In this document: positions 37,110 through 48,800 of the stretch, piece by piece
Layout: each line of letters starts with the position of its first letter
Position numbering within the stretch: the first letter of the stretch is position 1
Origin: Nematopogon swammerdamellus
Lineage: Eukaryota; Arthropoda; Insecta; Lepidoptera; Adelidae
Assembly: GCA_946902875.1 (NCBI GenBank)
Contig: OX336345.1
Coordinates: 9,083,395-9,147,394 of the forward strand
DNA: 64,000 nucleotides
Reading direction: 5' to 3'
The notes under the pieces: model-generated
The model's input: the letters and a program-made list of their open reading frames with translations, nothing else
Databases searched by the model: none
Told to the model about the DNA's origin: nothing
Position numbers and translations under genes: made by a program

Positions 37110-37371
37110 TGTGCCGGACACGACACATCGGTCCGATGCGACGCGGTTACCGCACCCCGCGCCCCTCTGGCGCGGCGTGCGTCCGCGCTCGCCTCGGCCC
37201 GCCGCCCTGGCAGTCGATCACACCACGGAGTCAAGTATAGTCGCTTTGAGTCAATAATAATTCTCAGTCGTTTTATTACACGTTTATACACAGCTATCAT
37301 AGTGTTTCATTTGGACCTTAAACACTAACACCCTACATAGGACACTCGCATATAGCAGCGAAAGTGCCACA
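37110..37371 (+). repeat. 3' LTR of the Gypsy element
   Basis: 262 bp, same sequence and TG...CA ends as the 5' LTR. It is followed directly by the target duplication ACGG. Confidence 0.95.
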
Positions 37372-37964
37372 ACGGTGAGCATAAAATTCTGCGAGTGTAG
37401 TAGTGCTCAGGCCATGTATAGGTGCATCTCAAGCATTTGTATTAGAAAAATGAATTTGTGTGCGTACGTGTGTTCGCCTCAGGTTAGGCTGTCCATGCTA
37501 TACTGGTCTCTCGGCACAACATCATCATGGTTTTCATAAAGAATAAAATAATAAATTGGGAAATTTTAAACGTAGAAAATGCGATCGGAGCTAGTAGGTA
37601 TTTTCATAATTTCGGCTTGAGTTTTTACCGCAGCTGTAAAAATTATAATCATACTTTTACTTACGATCTAATCGCGGACAGGGCCCACCCCGCGCGGCCT
37701 TGACTTCCCGTACATTTATCAAACGTCAGGCTTACTCGCTACACAAAGGGTTGGTTCTACGTCCGCCTCTATAGATTTATAGGACTCTGGGGCTCGCAGC
37801 ATTGTTCTGGAAAGACAAATTACAAAGTAAAGGCACTAATACGTAGGTAAGCCAGAAGGTCTCTTGGTGCCTCTAGGTGAATTGGTTTGTTGTGCAATAG
37901 TGTTTATCAGTTAGGAAACGTTGTGATTGTTAGTTTTGGGCGTGAGTGAGAGGATACTCTTTTT

Positions 37965-38318
37965 TTTGGGTTCCGTCTCCGTCGTACGGGACCCTATTAC
38001 TAAGTCTACGCCGTCTGTCTGTCTGTATGTCTCTCCGTCTGTCCGGGGGCTGTGTCTCTTGAACCGTAATAGGTGGCCTGTTGAAATTTTCACAGAATAT
38101 GTGTTATTATGGCCGATATAACAACAAATAATAAAAATAAGAAAAAGTAAGAAATTCACGGGGGTCCCCATACAAGAAACTAAAAAGTGTATGCGCGCCA
38201 TCAACCGGAAAGAGTATGAAGCATTTTAACTAATACATAGATGGCGTGGGCGGCGCTGACCATGATATGGCGATACGGAACCCTCGGTGCGCGAGTTCGA
38301 CTCGTTCAGATTTTTAAT
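37965..38318 (+). repeat. Family C copy
   Basis: GGGTTCCGTCTCCGTCGTAC through GTTATTATGGCCGATATAAC to GTGCGCGAGTTCGACTCG. Confidence 0.8.
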
Positions 38319-39740
38319 AAATGTATTTATTTTATTATCAAGCTGAAAGTAAGGTTAACAAAATATTAATATCAGCTGTAAAGTCATAAATACGGTATCT
38401 ATTCCAGTGATAACAATCAATAGAAAATATTACATAACGAAAAGTATTTATGTATAATTTAAATATTAATAAGTACATTTTCAATCCTCAACAGCATGAA
38501 CAACTGCCTCAGTAAATATTTAATCAATAACATCTCTGCAGCTTTGTCTACATTAGCCTCGCAAAACACGTCTTTACCGAACTGGGTTAGAAGCTCGGCG
38601 ACAGAACAAGTCAGTTATTTCCTTAGAATGTGCTAAATATAACCGACCGTCTATTTCGACGCGACCCGCCCGCCACATGTTCGTGGAGCGAGCAGCGCTG
38701 TACCGACGACATTTTCTACCATTCAGTATGCACAGTTACAGAGAATTAAAATCTACAGAATTGAATTTGAAATTGAAATCGAGGCGGTGACAGAAAAGTT
38801 TATTTAAAAGTAATTTAATTTTAAGAAATCAACAGTCACTTAATTAAAACCAAAATGCAAAGTTCAATGATAGCAAAAAGGTATGATTTCGTGGGGAGGT
38901 GTGATCATAACTGCGTCCGTGTATTCCATGGGACTTTTGGGCACATCTACCCGTGCTAAAAGAAAAACAAATTATAAATTTATCTGAATACACTACAAAC
39001 ACCATAAGTATATCTTGTCTCCATAGAATTAAGGTTGGCACAATTTATTTCTCAAGTAGGTATCTTCTGGCTGATAAAAATGTAATGCATGCCGACGAAA
39101 ATGTTAGTTACAAGGAAAAATGTACGCAATGTGTGCCAATGACTTTTCTGTTGTATGAATTTCATTGCAGTTGGATCTAAAATTACAAATACACCCGTAG
39201 AACTTTGTCACACTTGCATTTTTTGGCAAACTGTGCGGTGCGAAGCACGTTACGTGAGTATGACAAGGTTATAGATGCATCTAAAAGTTTATATTCTACT
39301 GTGAATGGACTCTCACACACTATTCTCTCTCCCAAAAACTGTAACCAGAAAACGCGCAGACACACACACATAATATGCTCGCAAAACCTTATTTACAGGA
39401 ACAAACCGAGAGTATGGGTGAGTTCGAAACGAAACAGAAAGAGACAAAAGCATAGAGTAAGAGAGAAGAGACTGTACGAAATCGGAACATAAACTCGCGC
39501 GTTATAGATGGGTGTATTTTCGTTGGCCGCCAAACACAAACACACTCAGTTTTACGAATCTTCCAGACGTACAATAATCATTAACGCGGTAATGATCTAA
39601 ACACAACGTGTGTTTAAATCGAGTGGAAAAGTGAATAAGAGAGTGTGGAAGTCGTTTGTAAATGCGGGAGAGGTGAAATAGAAAAAATAAAAAAAACTTG
39701 TTTTCGAAGTTTGAAATTAAGAGTTAAAGTGAACGTAATA
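38319..39740. other. Upstream region of the receptor gene
   Basis: It presumably holds the promoter and 5' leader of the glutamate receptor. No TATA box or initiator could be singled out. The ORFs here are short and unconvincing. Confidence 0.4.
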
Positions 39741-39761
39741 ATGAACGGTCTTCGTAGTTAA
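39741..39761 (+). promoter_or_regulatory. Upstream ORF of six codons before the iGluR start
   Basis: ATG AAC GGT CTT CGT AGT TAA ends two bases before the receptor ATG, in a different frame. If it lies in the transcript leader it could lower or gate translation of the receptor. The leader has not been mapped, so the role is inference. Confidence 0.5.
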
Positions 39762-39763
39762 TA

Positions 39764-39872
39764 ATGAAATTACCAAAAATGTGTGCAAATATCTCGTGGA
39801 TGATAGCTTTGTTACTTCTGGGCTATGCTTTGAGTCAAACTCAAAATGATAAAACAGTTGAAGTTAGAATAG
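39764..39872 (+). CDS. iGluR exon 1 (residues 1-36)
   Basis: Start codon and signal peptide. The hydrophobic core is followed by ALS/QTQ, a plausible signal-peptidase site. A tiny upstream ORF ends two bases before this ATG. A second in-frame Met at residue 6 is possible. The exon ends one base into a Gly codon at a strong GTAAGT donor. Confidence 0.85.
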
Positions 39873-42800
39873 GTAAGTGAACTCTATATTACTGTTGTAT
39901 TTTAAATATTCTAATTTTAAAAAGGAGAACACTTGTGTCTCTCACTTTGAAAAGAATGCAACTATGACTAATTTTGGAAACCATTCCTCCAATGTGAATC
40001 ACTTGATGAGAAAAAAGCGGTCAAGCGAGTCGAACTCGCGTAGAGACGGTTCCTCTCTATTCCGTTTTCTGTGAGAACTTTATGACTCCTTTAGTTTTCC
40101 TGTAAAATATAAGAGAGGTCCTATATTTCACATTTTTTCGAAATTGTGGACTGAGTAGTTTCAGAGATAAAGAGGTCTAAGTGGATGCTCGATTTTGAAT
40201 ATTTTCTTTAATATCTTTTAAACTGTGTATTTTAAAATAAAATAATATTTGTATTCCTTATGATGAGCCCTTTTCATTAATAAGCCACTTGATGGACTTG
40301 AAAAAAAAAAGTTTAACTTACAAATTTGTGCCATAAAGTGACCCCCAAAATTGAAATTCGTTCATTTACGCTTTACATCCGCAATTGGGTCACCAAACTC
40401 GGTACATATACAGATATTGGTTTAAATAAAAAAAATCGTCCAGTAGATTTGGAGAAAATAATCTGTGACAAACGGACAGACAGACAGACACAAGAGTGAT
40501 CCTATAATGGTTCCGTTTTTTCCACTTTTGAAGTATGGAACCGTAAAAACAGAAAGTATGCATGAATGTTGGCGTGAATGTTAAAATAACCTCAACTCTA
40601 AAGCGACGCACTTTTATTTGATCTCTCAAAAGAACCATCAAATCTTAATCTTAGTTAATTAAAGGCGCCGGGGGACCGCTACGTAAAAAAAGTAAATTCG
40701 GTCCCCCGACGCCTTTAATTATTTAAGCGAATATTTTTTTAGATTTTAATGGTGTTTGATGTGTCGAGTTTTTTAAATTTAAAATATAACTTTTTTAATT
40801 TCAAACAATGAAGTTGGCCTTCTGTTCGTAGGTGGGATCTTCTACAACGACGCAGATTTGATAAACATCTTCAATCTCACTCAAAGGGAATATATGAAAA
40901 GCAACAACAACAAAACAGCTCGCCTGAAACCTGAGGTGCGCGTGGTGAACTATGGGGATATTTTGGCAGCTGAAAACCACGTCTGCGAGCTCGCTAATGT
41001 ATTTATTTTATCTACTTTTTGGATTCTGATATGATTGACTACGTTTCCTTTCTGTATCTTTGATGTCAGCTCATAACACCTTGGTGAACTAGGTGCCATG
41101 CCAGGGCTTCACTGCGGTCATACGGGCTACAGTAAACTGCTACGATCAGCCTCAACGGTCGAACTAACACTGATCAAAGTTCGGACCGCGCCCGAGGTCT
41201 GTTTAATTTCACGATCGGACATCGATCCATTGCACCAACGAGCTACTGAAGCCAACAAAACGACAATGGAGTGCCTATAGCTATGAATGTTTGCCGGTTG
41301 CGGTAGCTGGAGGTCAAGGGATTGTGAACCAAGGCCCCGAACAAGCGGGTCCAGATTGCAAGCAGAGTGCACGCCCTTGAACCTACTTTTTCACCATCGA
41401 AATGCCAAATATAAATACATAATATTCTAGATGGGGGTGTACGCCGTGGTGGATGGCACAGTAGGCAGAACAAGCGCTCACATCCAGGCGGTCTGCGACT
41501 CCCTGGAGATACCCCACATCATCACGCGTCACAACTACCTGCAAGCGAAAAACTGGTCCGTCGTCAATCTTTACCCCAGTGCTATGACGTATAACCGTGT
41601 AAGTAAATATTTCTTTTTTTACGAAAACCAGTATGGGTGCCAAGGGATCAGAGATACCCGAAACAGCCAAATCCATCTCATCTGGCGAAACTACACGTAG
41701 TAAGACACCATACTTGCAGATTTTCGGACTATAGAAGGGAACTTGATAATACGACGACGTTTGAAAGTATCGGGAAACATACTCGCCGGTAGAAAATTCC
41801 ACACCTCAGCGCTGCAACATAGCAATTATTTTGAGAAACGATCGGACCTCAAAAGCCCTATGTTAACAACAACAGTGTGTTCAGTTTCTCTGCGACGAGT
41901 GCTGCGAAGATAGGTTGGATGGCAAGTTATAAGGAATGCAGGTATAGGTATAGTACTTGTAGAACAAACTGAGTGATCGTGACGACTTGCTTGATGATTC
42001 AAATTTCCAATTCCATATAAAACTGTAGCTCTGTGACTGTAGGGCCCTTCCCTTATAGGTGGTAGGATTAAATCCGTCCGAATTGACACCACCGCACTGA
42101 ATGAAGGTCGGCCGAAGTCTGTGTTACTTTTTGGCCAGTTCAGTGTAGCGGACGCGACCAAAAGGAGGCACCTTGTTTCTCTTGCCCCTTACTAGGTTGT
42201 AGGCTCTAATTCACGGGCTGGTACCACAGCAGTGCATGTAATATGGTTGCATAGCAGCCTCCTTTAGTTCAGTATAGCCAGTATTACAAGGGAAGTCTCC
42301 GGTATGGCTCCTTCTTGGAGGTGATATTGACTGGTCGGAGCATGTGCTTATACAATACCGGATTACTTAAAAAACCGGTCAAGTGCGAGTCGGACTCGCG
42401 CAACTAGGTTTCCGCACCACAAAAAAAAAACTTAAAAAAATACGTTTCTTGTATGGGTACCCCGCCTTAATTTTTGACCTTTTCTATATTTTATTATTTG
42501 TTGCTATATCCTGCCAAAATAACACATATTCTGTGAAAATTTCAACCCGCTACCTATTACGGTTGCAAAGATACAGCAGTAGGACAGGCAGACAGACAGA
42601 CAGACGGACGGCGTAGGCTTAGTAATAGGCTTCCGTACGGGATACGGAAACCTAAAAATTAAATACATTCAAATGGGGTTTTCAATGACGGGTTCTGGCA
42701 TATCTAAGGATGGTTATAGGATACATGCCACGGTGAGCGGAGCCTTGGGAACGGCTAGTTATTATTATCGACGATGTTCCAGATCCTGGTGGACTTGCTA

Positions 42801-45800
42801 CACCAGAAGGAGTGGCAGAACTTCACGATCATGTATGTGAAGGGACACAGCATCTCGAGTGCCAGGACCGTGCTGGAGCTGCACAATAAGGAAGATACTT
42901 ACGCTATCACTGTTCGAGAGCTTAGCGGAGATAACTATAGGTGATTCAATCGTACCTCCTTTTTCATAGACCTTGACTTGATTTGCTACATGTAATGTAT
43001 GTATATTATTTAACTATACATTCTTTATTGAACACAGATTCATACAAATTAGGTAGGTACCAGAGTCGAGCTTAATGACGGGATGCACTGAATGAAAGGT
43101 CGGTCGAAACGGCTATGTAAATAGTTTGTGTTTTCCGTCTAGTTCAGTGTAGCCACCACGACCGAAGGAAAGCACTGACGTGGCACCAAGTTCACCCGGT
43201 GTTATGGGCTGACTTCACGGATGTTGTAGGTGATGTAGCCAACCGTGTCAGATTCCATAAAAAAAAGGCTAGCTCGGGATGTGGAACAAGTACACGCAGG
43301 CGACAAATAATATTTTGTGGCAACGATTAAACTGTAAATAAATAGTACCTGTGTGTACGTGCTTCGCTCGGTATCTACGCCGTCTCTCTAGATAAACTTG
43401 AAAAACAAAAAACATTACCCATCTAAATACAAAATTTAATCCATAACGATTTCGTTATAGCCGTTTCTGAGAAACCAATTATTTATTAAGTTTAACTCAC
43501 TTAAAGTAATAGGATATACCTGCTAGAAGAGAATACTACATATATACTTACCTACTACTACTACCTAAATATTACTTAATACATCACCTGCTACATATTG
43601 ATTTTAGTTCTGACAGGAACAAGGTGTCATCACAAAAAAATTATGTCCACATACCTTACGCATTTAACGACAGTTTGTTGGCGCCGTTGCACTGACCTGT
43701 ATGAAAAAAATTAACAGATCTCATGCATTACATGACCTTCGGGTACATTGAAAATGACTTTTAAGGCGTTTTAAAATATAAGCGTATAGCGAGTCGCCGA
43801 CTGTGAGCGTGAATATGTCCTGGTGTGGCTGAAGCAACGAACTCGATGAGCGAACGCACTCCAGATTCTAACAGCGCGCACCTGTTCACTATATAATTAC
43901 TTCTACTGCTCTAAATACTAACATGTTTTCATATTTAAAAATATGATTATAATTTACTTGCGTGTCAATTTTTAAAAATAGACAAAAATTGGCAACAAAA
44001 AACAACAAATTTAAATTTTTCAATTTTCGAGTATGTAAGTAGTGGATACACGAAAACAATTTCAACTAATCACTGCAAGATAAAGACGATTCGTAACTCG
44101 GGTAACGGAAAATAAAAAAAAAAATCATAACTCCCTTCACTTTTTTTCAAACAATCAAAAAAACATCCCCAGATATTGAGTAAATCTATGTACAATACAA
44201 AAATAGAAAAGTTTAAAATATGTATTTGGAAATATGTTTAAAAGTTACCTTTTTAAATACCCCCAAAATGGCTATTTTAAGCGGTTTTTTTGAGATTTTC
44301 TCAAAAAATCTCAAACTTTTGAATTTTTTTTTCTCAATCTTGTAGTCCTCGTCGATACGCGTCATTCATTTGACACCCTAAATATTTACGTAGCCTTCAC
44401 GACACCAGGGCGAATTCTCACTCAACATTTTGATTTTTAAATTATTTGCTAATTTCAGGCCCGTATTTGCAGCAGCAAAGAAGATGGGAAACGTGAACTT
44501 CCTAGTGGACTGCCCGGGGAACAAAATAATACAAGTCCTGAGTCAGGCCCAGGAAGTCGGCCTCATGTCTAACAAGCATTCCTACATCTTCACGTCGCCA
44601 GATCTCCATTCCTTCAACTTGGATCAGTTCAAATATGGTGGCGCTAATATCACAGGTAGACCACTTTATTTTAGTTTGAAAATATGCATACATATTATAT
44701 ACAAAACGTCACGCCTGTTTCCTAATGGAGTAAGCAGAGGCAACGGATCTCCACGTGACACGATCCTGACAGGGATTTTTCATCCTCATAATGTTTTTAA
44801 TACACCCTCGTCAGTTACGGATACAACTCAGACTACAAGTATTTTTTTTAAAACATATTTTAAAAACGAGTGTTTGGGTGAGTGTTTTCGAAATGTTTGA
44901 AATCTAGTTTTCAGCCTCTTTAGCTCAGTAGTGAGGTCAGGTCAGACGGATCATAAGCACACCTGGACGCGATCAGTAGATGGATAGGTGACCGTTCGAC
45001 AGTTGGAGGCTGACCGTGGTTCGGATTCAACGTAAAACTGTGTAACTTCTTACCTTACTAGGTGGTAGGGTTTTACCCGCCCGGGTTTGTACCACCGCAC
45101 TGAATGAAAGGTCAGTTGAAACGACATTTAAATAGTTCGTGTTTTCCGTCCAGTTCAGTGTAGCCGGCACGACCGAAGGGAAGCACTATGTTCATGGCAC
45201 CTAGTTCACCAAGGTGTTGTGGACTGACATCACGGATGTAGTAGTTGATGTAGCCAACCGTGTCAGTTTCTATAGAAAAAATCTAGAATGGCATAGGCAT
45301 ATAGTGAATGCCCTAAAACACAGCTAGATCACCAGGCTGCAATTTTAAAGTTTTTTTTTTCAATATTCTGACTATGGCTAGGTGCCTAGTCATTCGACCC
45401 GAATAAAGAAGGCCTTCAATTTAGGTTTACTGATAAATAAAATAAAACTTAAAATATACATATTAAAACAGTCTTAAAAACAGGTTTCAGGCTTCTCGAT
45501 CCTAGCGATTTAAATGTGAAGAATGTCACCGAGAGTGCTGGCATAGAAGGTACCATGTCCACCGACATGGCGCTCGTGTACGACGCAGCACTGATCTGTG
45601 CCAGGGCGTACGAGATGTTACCGATACCACCCGCCGACCCAGCGCTCTCTTGCAATCAATCACGAACGTGGATACATGGATCTTCAATCGTCAACGTTAT
45701 GAGAACGGTATGGACATTCGTCAACTTCGGAACATTCGGAACAGACTCCAATTTTCTCATCTAACTCAGAGAGAGAGAGAGGTTGGCCCATCTCTCTTCG

Positions 45801-48800
45801 CTTGGCGTTCAGTTCAGCTGGCCGCTGAGTTCAGCCGACAATCTACTTCTCATTCCTCCTCACAGCTCTTCCAGATTTTAGATCATTATCCTGTAATGTC
45901 ACCGCGCCTGTGGAAACAATCTCACACCAGAAATAAGAACCTCTCCCTTCTCTTGGCCATGTACAAAAATAGTTTGAAAGCATTTTTTTTTTCATGGAAA
46001 CTGCAATGACACGGTTGGCTACATCACCTACAACGTCCATGATGTCAGCCCATAACACCGGGTGAACTAGGTGCCATGTCAGTGCTTCCCCCTTTGATCG
46101 TGCCGGCTACACTGAACTGGTCGGAAAACACAAACTATTTAAATAGCCGTTTTGACCGACGTTTCATTCAGTGCGGTGGTACCAACCCGGGCGTAATCAT
46201 AATCTCTTCTCTTCTAAGGAATAAAGCAAGTATCCTATAGGTTTTGATTTGATTTGAGTGAGTTTGATAGTATCAAATCTGATATAAATGGCCGTATCTT
46301 TTGATTGCGTTGATTTAGAAGCTTGCATTCTCTACACCTTAAAGGCATCGGAGACCTTCGTATTTTGTATTTATTTCAATTTGATATCTTTATCCGTTAC
46401 TGAGAAAACGAATCTTGACATACAAAACAAGCGAAACACATTTTTAATGTCATATAACTTACAAGTTTACAATTTTCAGATTTTTTCCTATACTGGTGCT
46501 GCACCTTACTTTTTACCAAATTTCATGATTCTGTGTTTATAGGTTTTGATTTGATTTGCCAGTAGCACAATATGTGACATGAATGGCCGTATCTTGTGAT
46601 TGTGTTGACTTACCGAGGAACCTTAGTATTAGTCAGCCTCGGTAGCTCAGTGGTGCAACGCTGAGCGCGGTCAGTACTTGGATGGGTGACCGCTCGACCG
46701 TTGGAGGCTGACCGTGGTTCGGATTCCACGTAAAGCTGTAGGTCCCTTCCCTTCTTATAGATTGTAGGGTTCATCTCTTCCGGGTTGTTACCACCGCACT
46801 GAATAAAATGTCGGAATAAAAAGCTGACATGAAATGAAGGGAAGCATTGACATGGCACCTAGTTCACCCGGTGTTATGGGCTGAAATCACGGATGTTGTA
46901 GGTGATGTAGCCAACCGTGTCAGTTTCCATAAAATAAAAAAAAACGAGAAAAACGGCCTTGACAGACAGACAGACAGACGGACAACGAAGTGATCCTATA
47001 AGGGTTCCATTTTCGCCTCTTTTGAGGTACTGAACCCTAAAAATGAATCGTCTTTGAGTTTCAACATTTTGCGGTGGAAAACCTCGGTGCGTGGTCACCG
47101 GACGCACTGAATTTTGCCGAAACCATCGGCAAATTGGTAGTCGACAAGTCCGGTGACGATGTGAGTGCCAAGGCTTTCTTCATACGCCGCATAAGCCTGG
47201 TAATTCAAAGAGAGAACGCTATCGGCTATAAACGCACTACCGTGGGCGCCGGCGGACTAAACCTCTGCGTTAGTCTGGAGCGCGCCATTTGCCGTGCTCC
47301 CCATAAAAAAAAAACCACTGGGGATGGGGACCTTGGCAGGCTCGCCAGAAATGGAGAAAATATCTTATGTAAATATAACAATGGCATGTCTGGGTATGTA
47401 ACACTATGATTTTCTCTATCCCTATCTCGACCTTGTCAAGGCAGAAGGCGTCTAAGCGCTAACTTGAAACTTAGGCTGAAACTGAAAGCCGAGCTGAAAG
47501 CTTAATAAATAAGTTTTTGTTACTTTGCCTAAGTAAATTCTACTTGAGAAAGGTAACTGTCTGTCTGTCTGGCTGCTCATTCTTGCATGAGTTTTCATCC
47601 GTGCTATATTCTTAATTGGTAAAATAAATTTTAAAAGCGTTAAACTCCGTCAGCCTCGATAGCTCAGTGGTGTGATAGGGCGACTTCCGCTTGGGCACTG
47701 TGAGAACTTGGATGGAATACCGTTCGACCGTTAGAGGCCGTTCTGTGATTCGGATACCATGTAAAACTGTAGGTCATTCCCTTCTTACGTTACTAGGTTA
47801 GAGTTAAACTCGTCCGTGTTGGTACCACCGCACTGAGTTCGGTCGACGCGGCTATGTAAATAGTTCGTGTTTCCTGTCTAGTTTTTAGCCGGCATGCACG
47901 TATTAGGTGATGTAGCCAACCGTATTAGTTTCCATAATAAAAAATAAAAAAAATGTATAACGCGCTTACAAGACTTTTGTATTGCAGAACAGCGTACGAG
48001 GTTTGACAAGAGGACTTCAGTTCGACAGCGAGGGTTATAGGAATAACTTCACTTTCGACGTTTTTGAGCTAACTCCTGCGGGCATCATAAATGTAAGACC
48101 CTTCATATAAGCTGTATTATAAAGCACGTCTGTCTGTCTGTCTGTCTTACCGGTTGAAAACTGCTGATCCATGCACATGCACATCATATTGCTTCATTCT
48201 TCACAGTACGGTGTGGGGTCAGTACTTAAAAAGAATAGCCCTCTCTCCAACTGCATCTCTCCCCGTACCCCGCGCATGTCGAAAAGATGACTAAAGGATA
48301 CGGATGAGATAGCGTGCTATAAAGGGCGAGAGGCTAGCCACCTCTCACCTTGGCACGGTCCTTCCACCGAGTCTTGGAGCAGGTGGGTCTTACTTGCTGC
48401 TTGATAGGTTATCTTGTCGTAATACTTTGTTTAACGTGGTAGTCGTGTTGTGCTGTAATTTACAAGAGTACCTGCAGCACAACATCGATTTCTCTGCTTG
48501 CCCGACTGTCGTGATATTACACATTCTCATTTCTTCAAGTGACTGAATGATTAACATTGAACAAAAACATAACATAATTAAAAGTACGCCGAGTAATCTC
48601 GTCAAGATTTTTCAAAATGTAATCCAGTATAGGTGGCTGAGTCAGAGAGGCCAAAGCAGCTGCTCTTACCAGCCAACATGACCTCCGAGAAGGTAGGTGC
48701 CCTACCGGAGACTTCCCTTTCGATTGCTTAGGCGAGAACACAGCCGATGCTGCTATGCGGCCATCTTATTTCCAGTACGGTGGTATCAACCCAGTCGGCT

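Larger units (their letters stand above)
31684..37371 (+). mobile_element. Ty3/Gypsy LTR retrotransposon, CsRn1/Kabuki-like, shortened gag
   Basis: A 5.7-kb element with two 262-bp LTRs that look identical by eye, flanked by the 4-bp target duplication ACGG (31680-31683 and 37372-37375). It has a tRNA-Trp-like primer-binding site, a short gag, an intact pol in the order protease, RT, RNase H, integrase, and a polypurine tract before the 3' LTR. There is no envelope ORF. The tRNA-Trp primer and a C-x2-H ... C-x3-C gag box are, from what is known of the families, marks of the CsRn1/Kabuki group. Identical LTRs suggest a recent insertion. The missing capsid part of gag means this copy probably depends on Gag made elsewhere. 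Confidence 0.93.

Noticed and set aside
36920..37300. 126-codon minus-strand ORF in the Gypsy 3' region
   Set aside because: It is an antisense shadow running through the LTR and the 60-bp repeats; its N-terminal part recurs in the 5' LTR.
42759..42782. Alternative acceptor adding LLLSTMFQ to receptor exon 4
   Set aside because: It is in phase, but lengthens the segment by eight residues against all family members I can recall.
45650..46009. 119-codon ORF overlapping receptor exon 6
   Set aside because: Different frame from the receptor; runs into an intron and a SINE.
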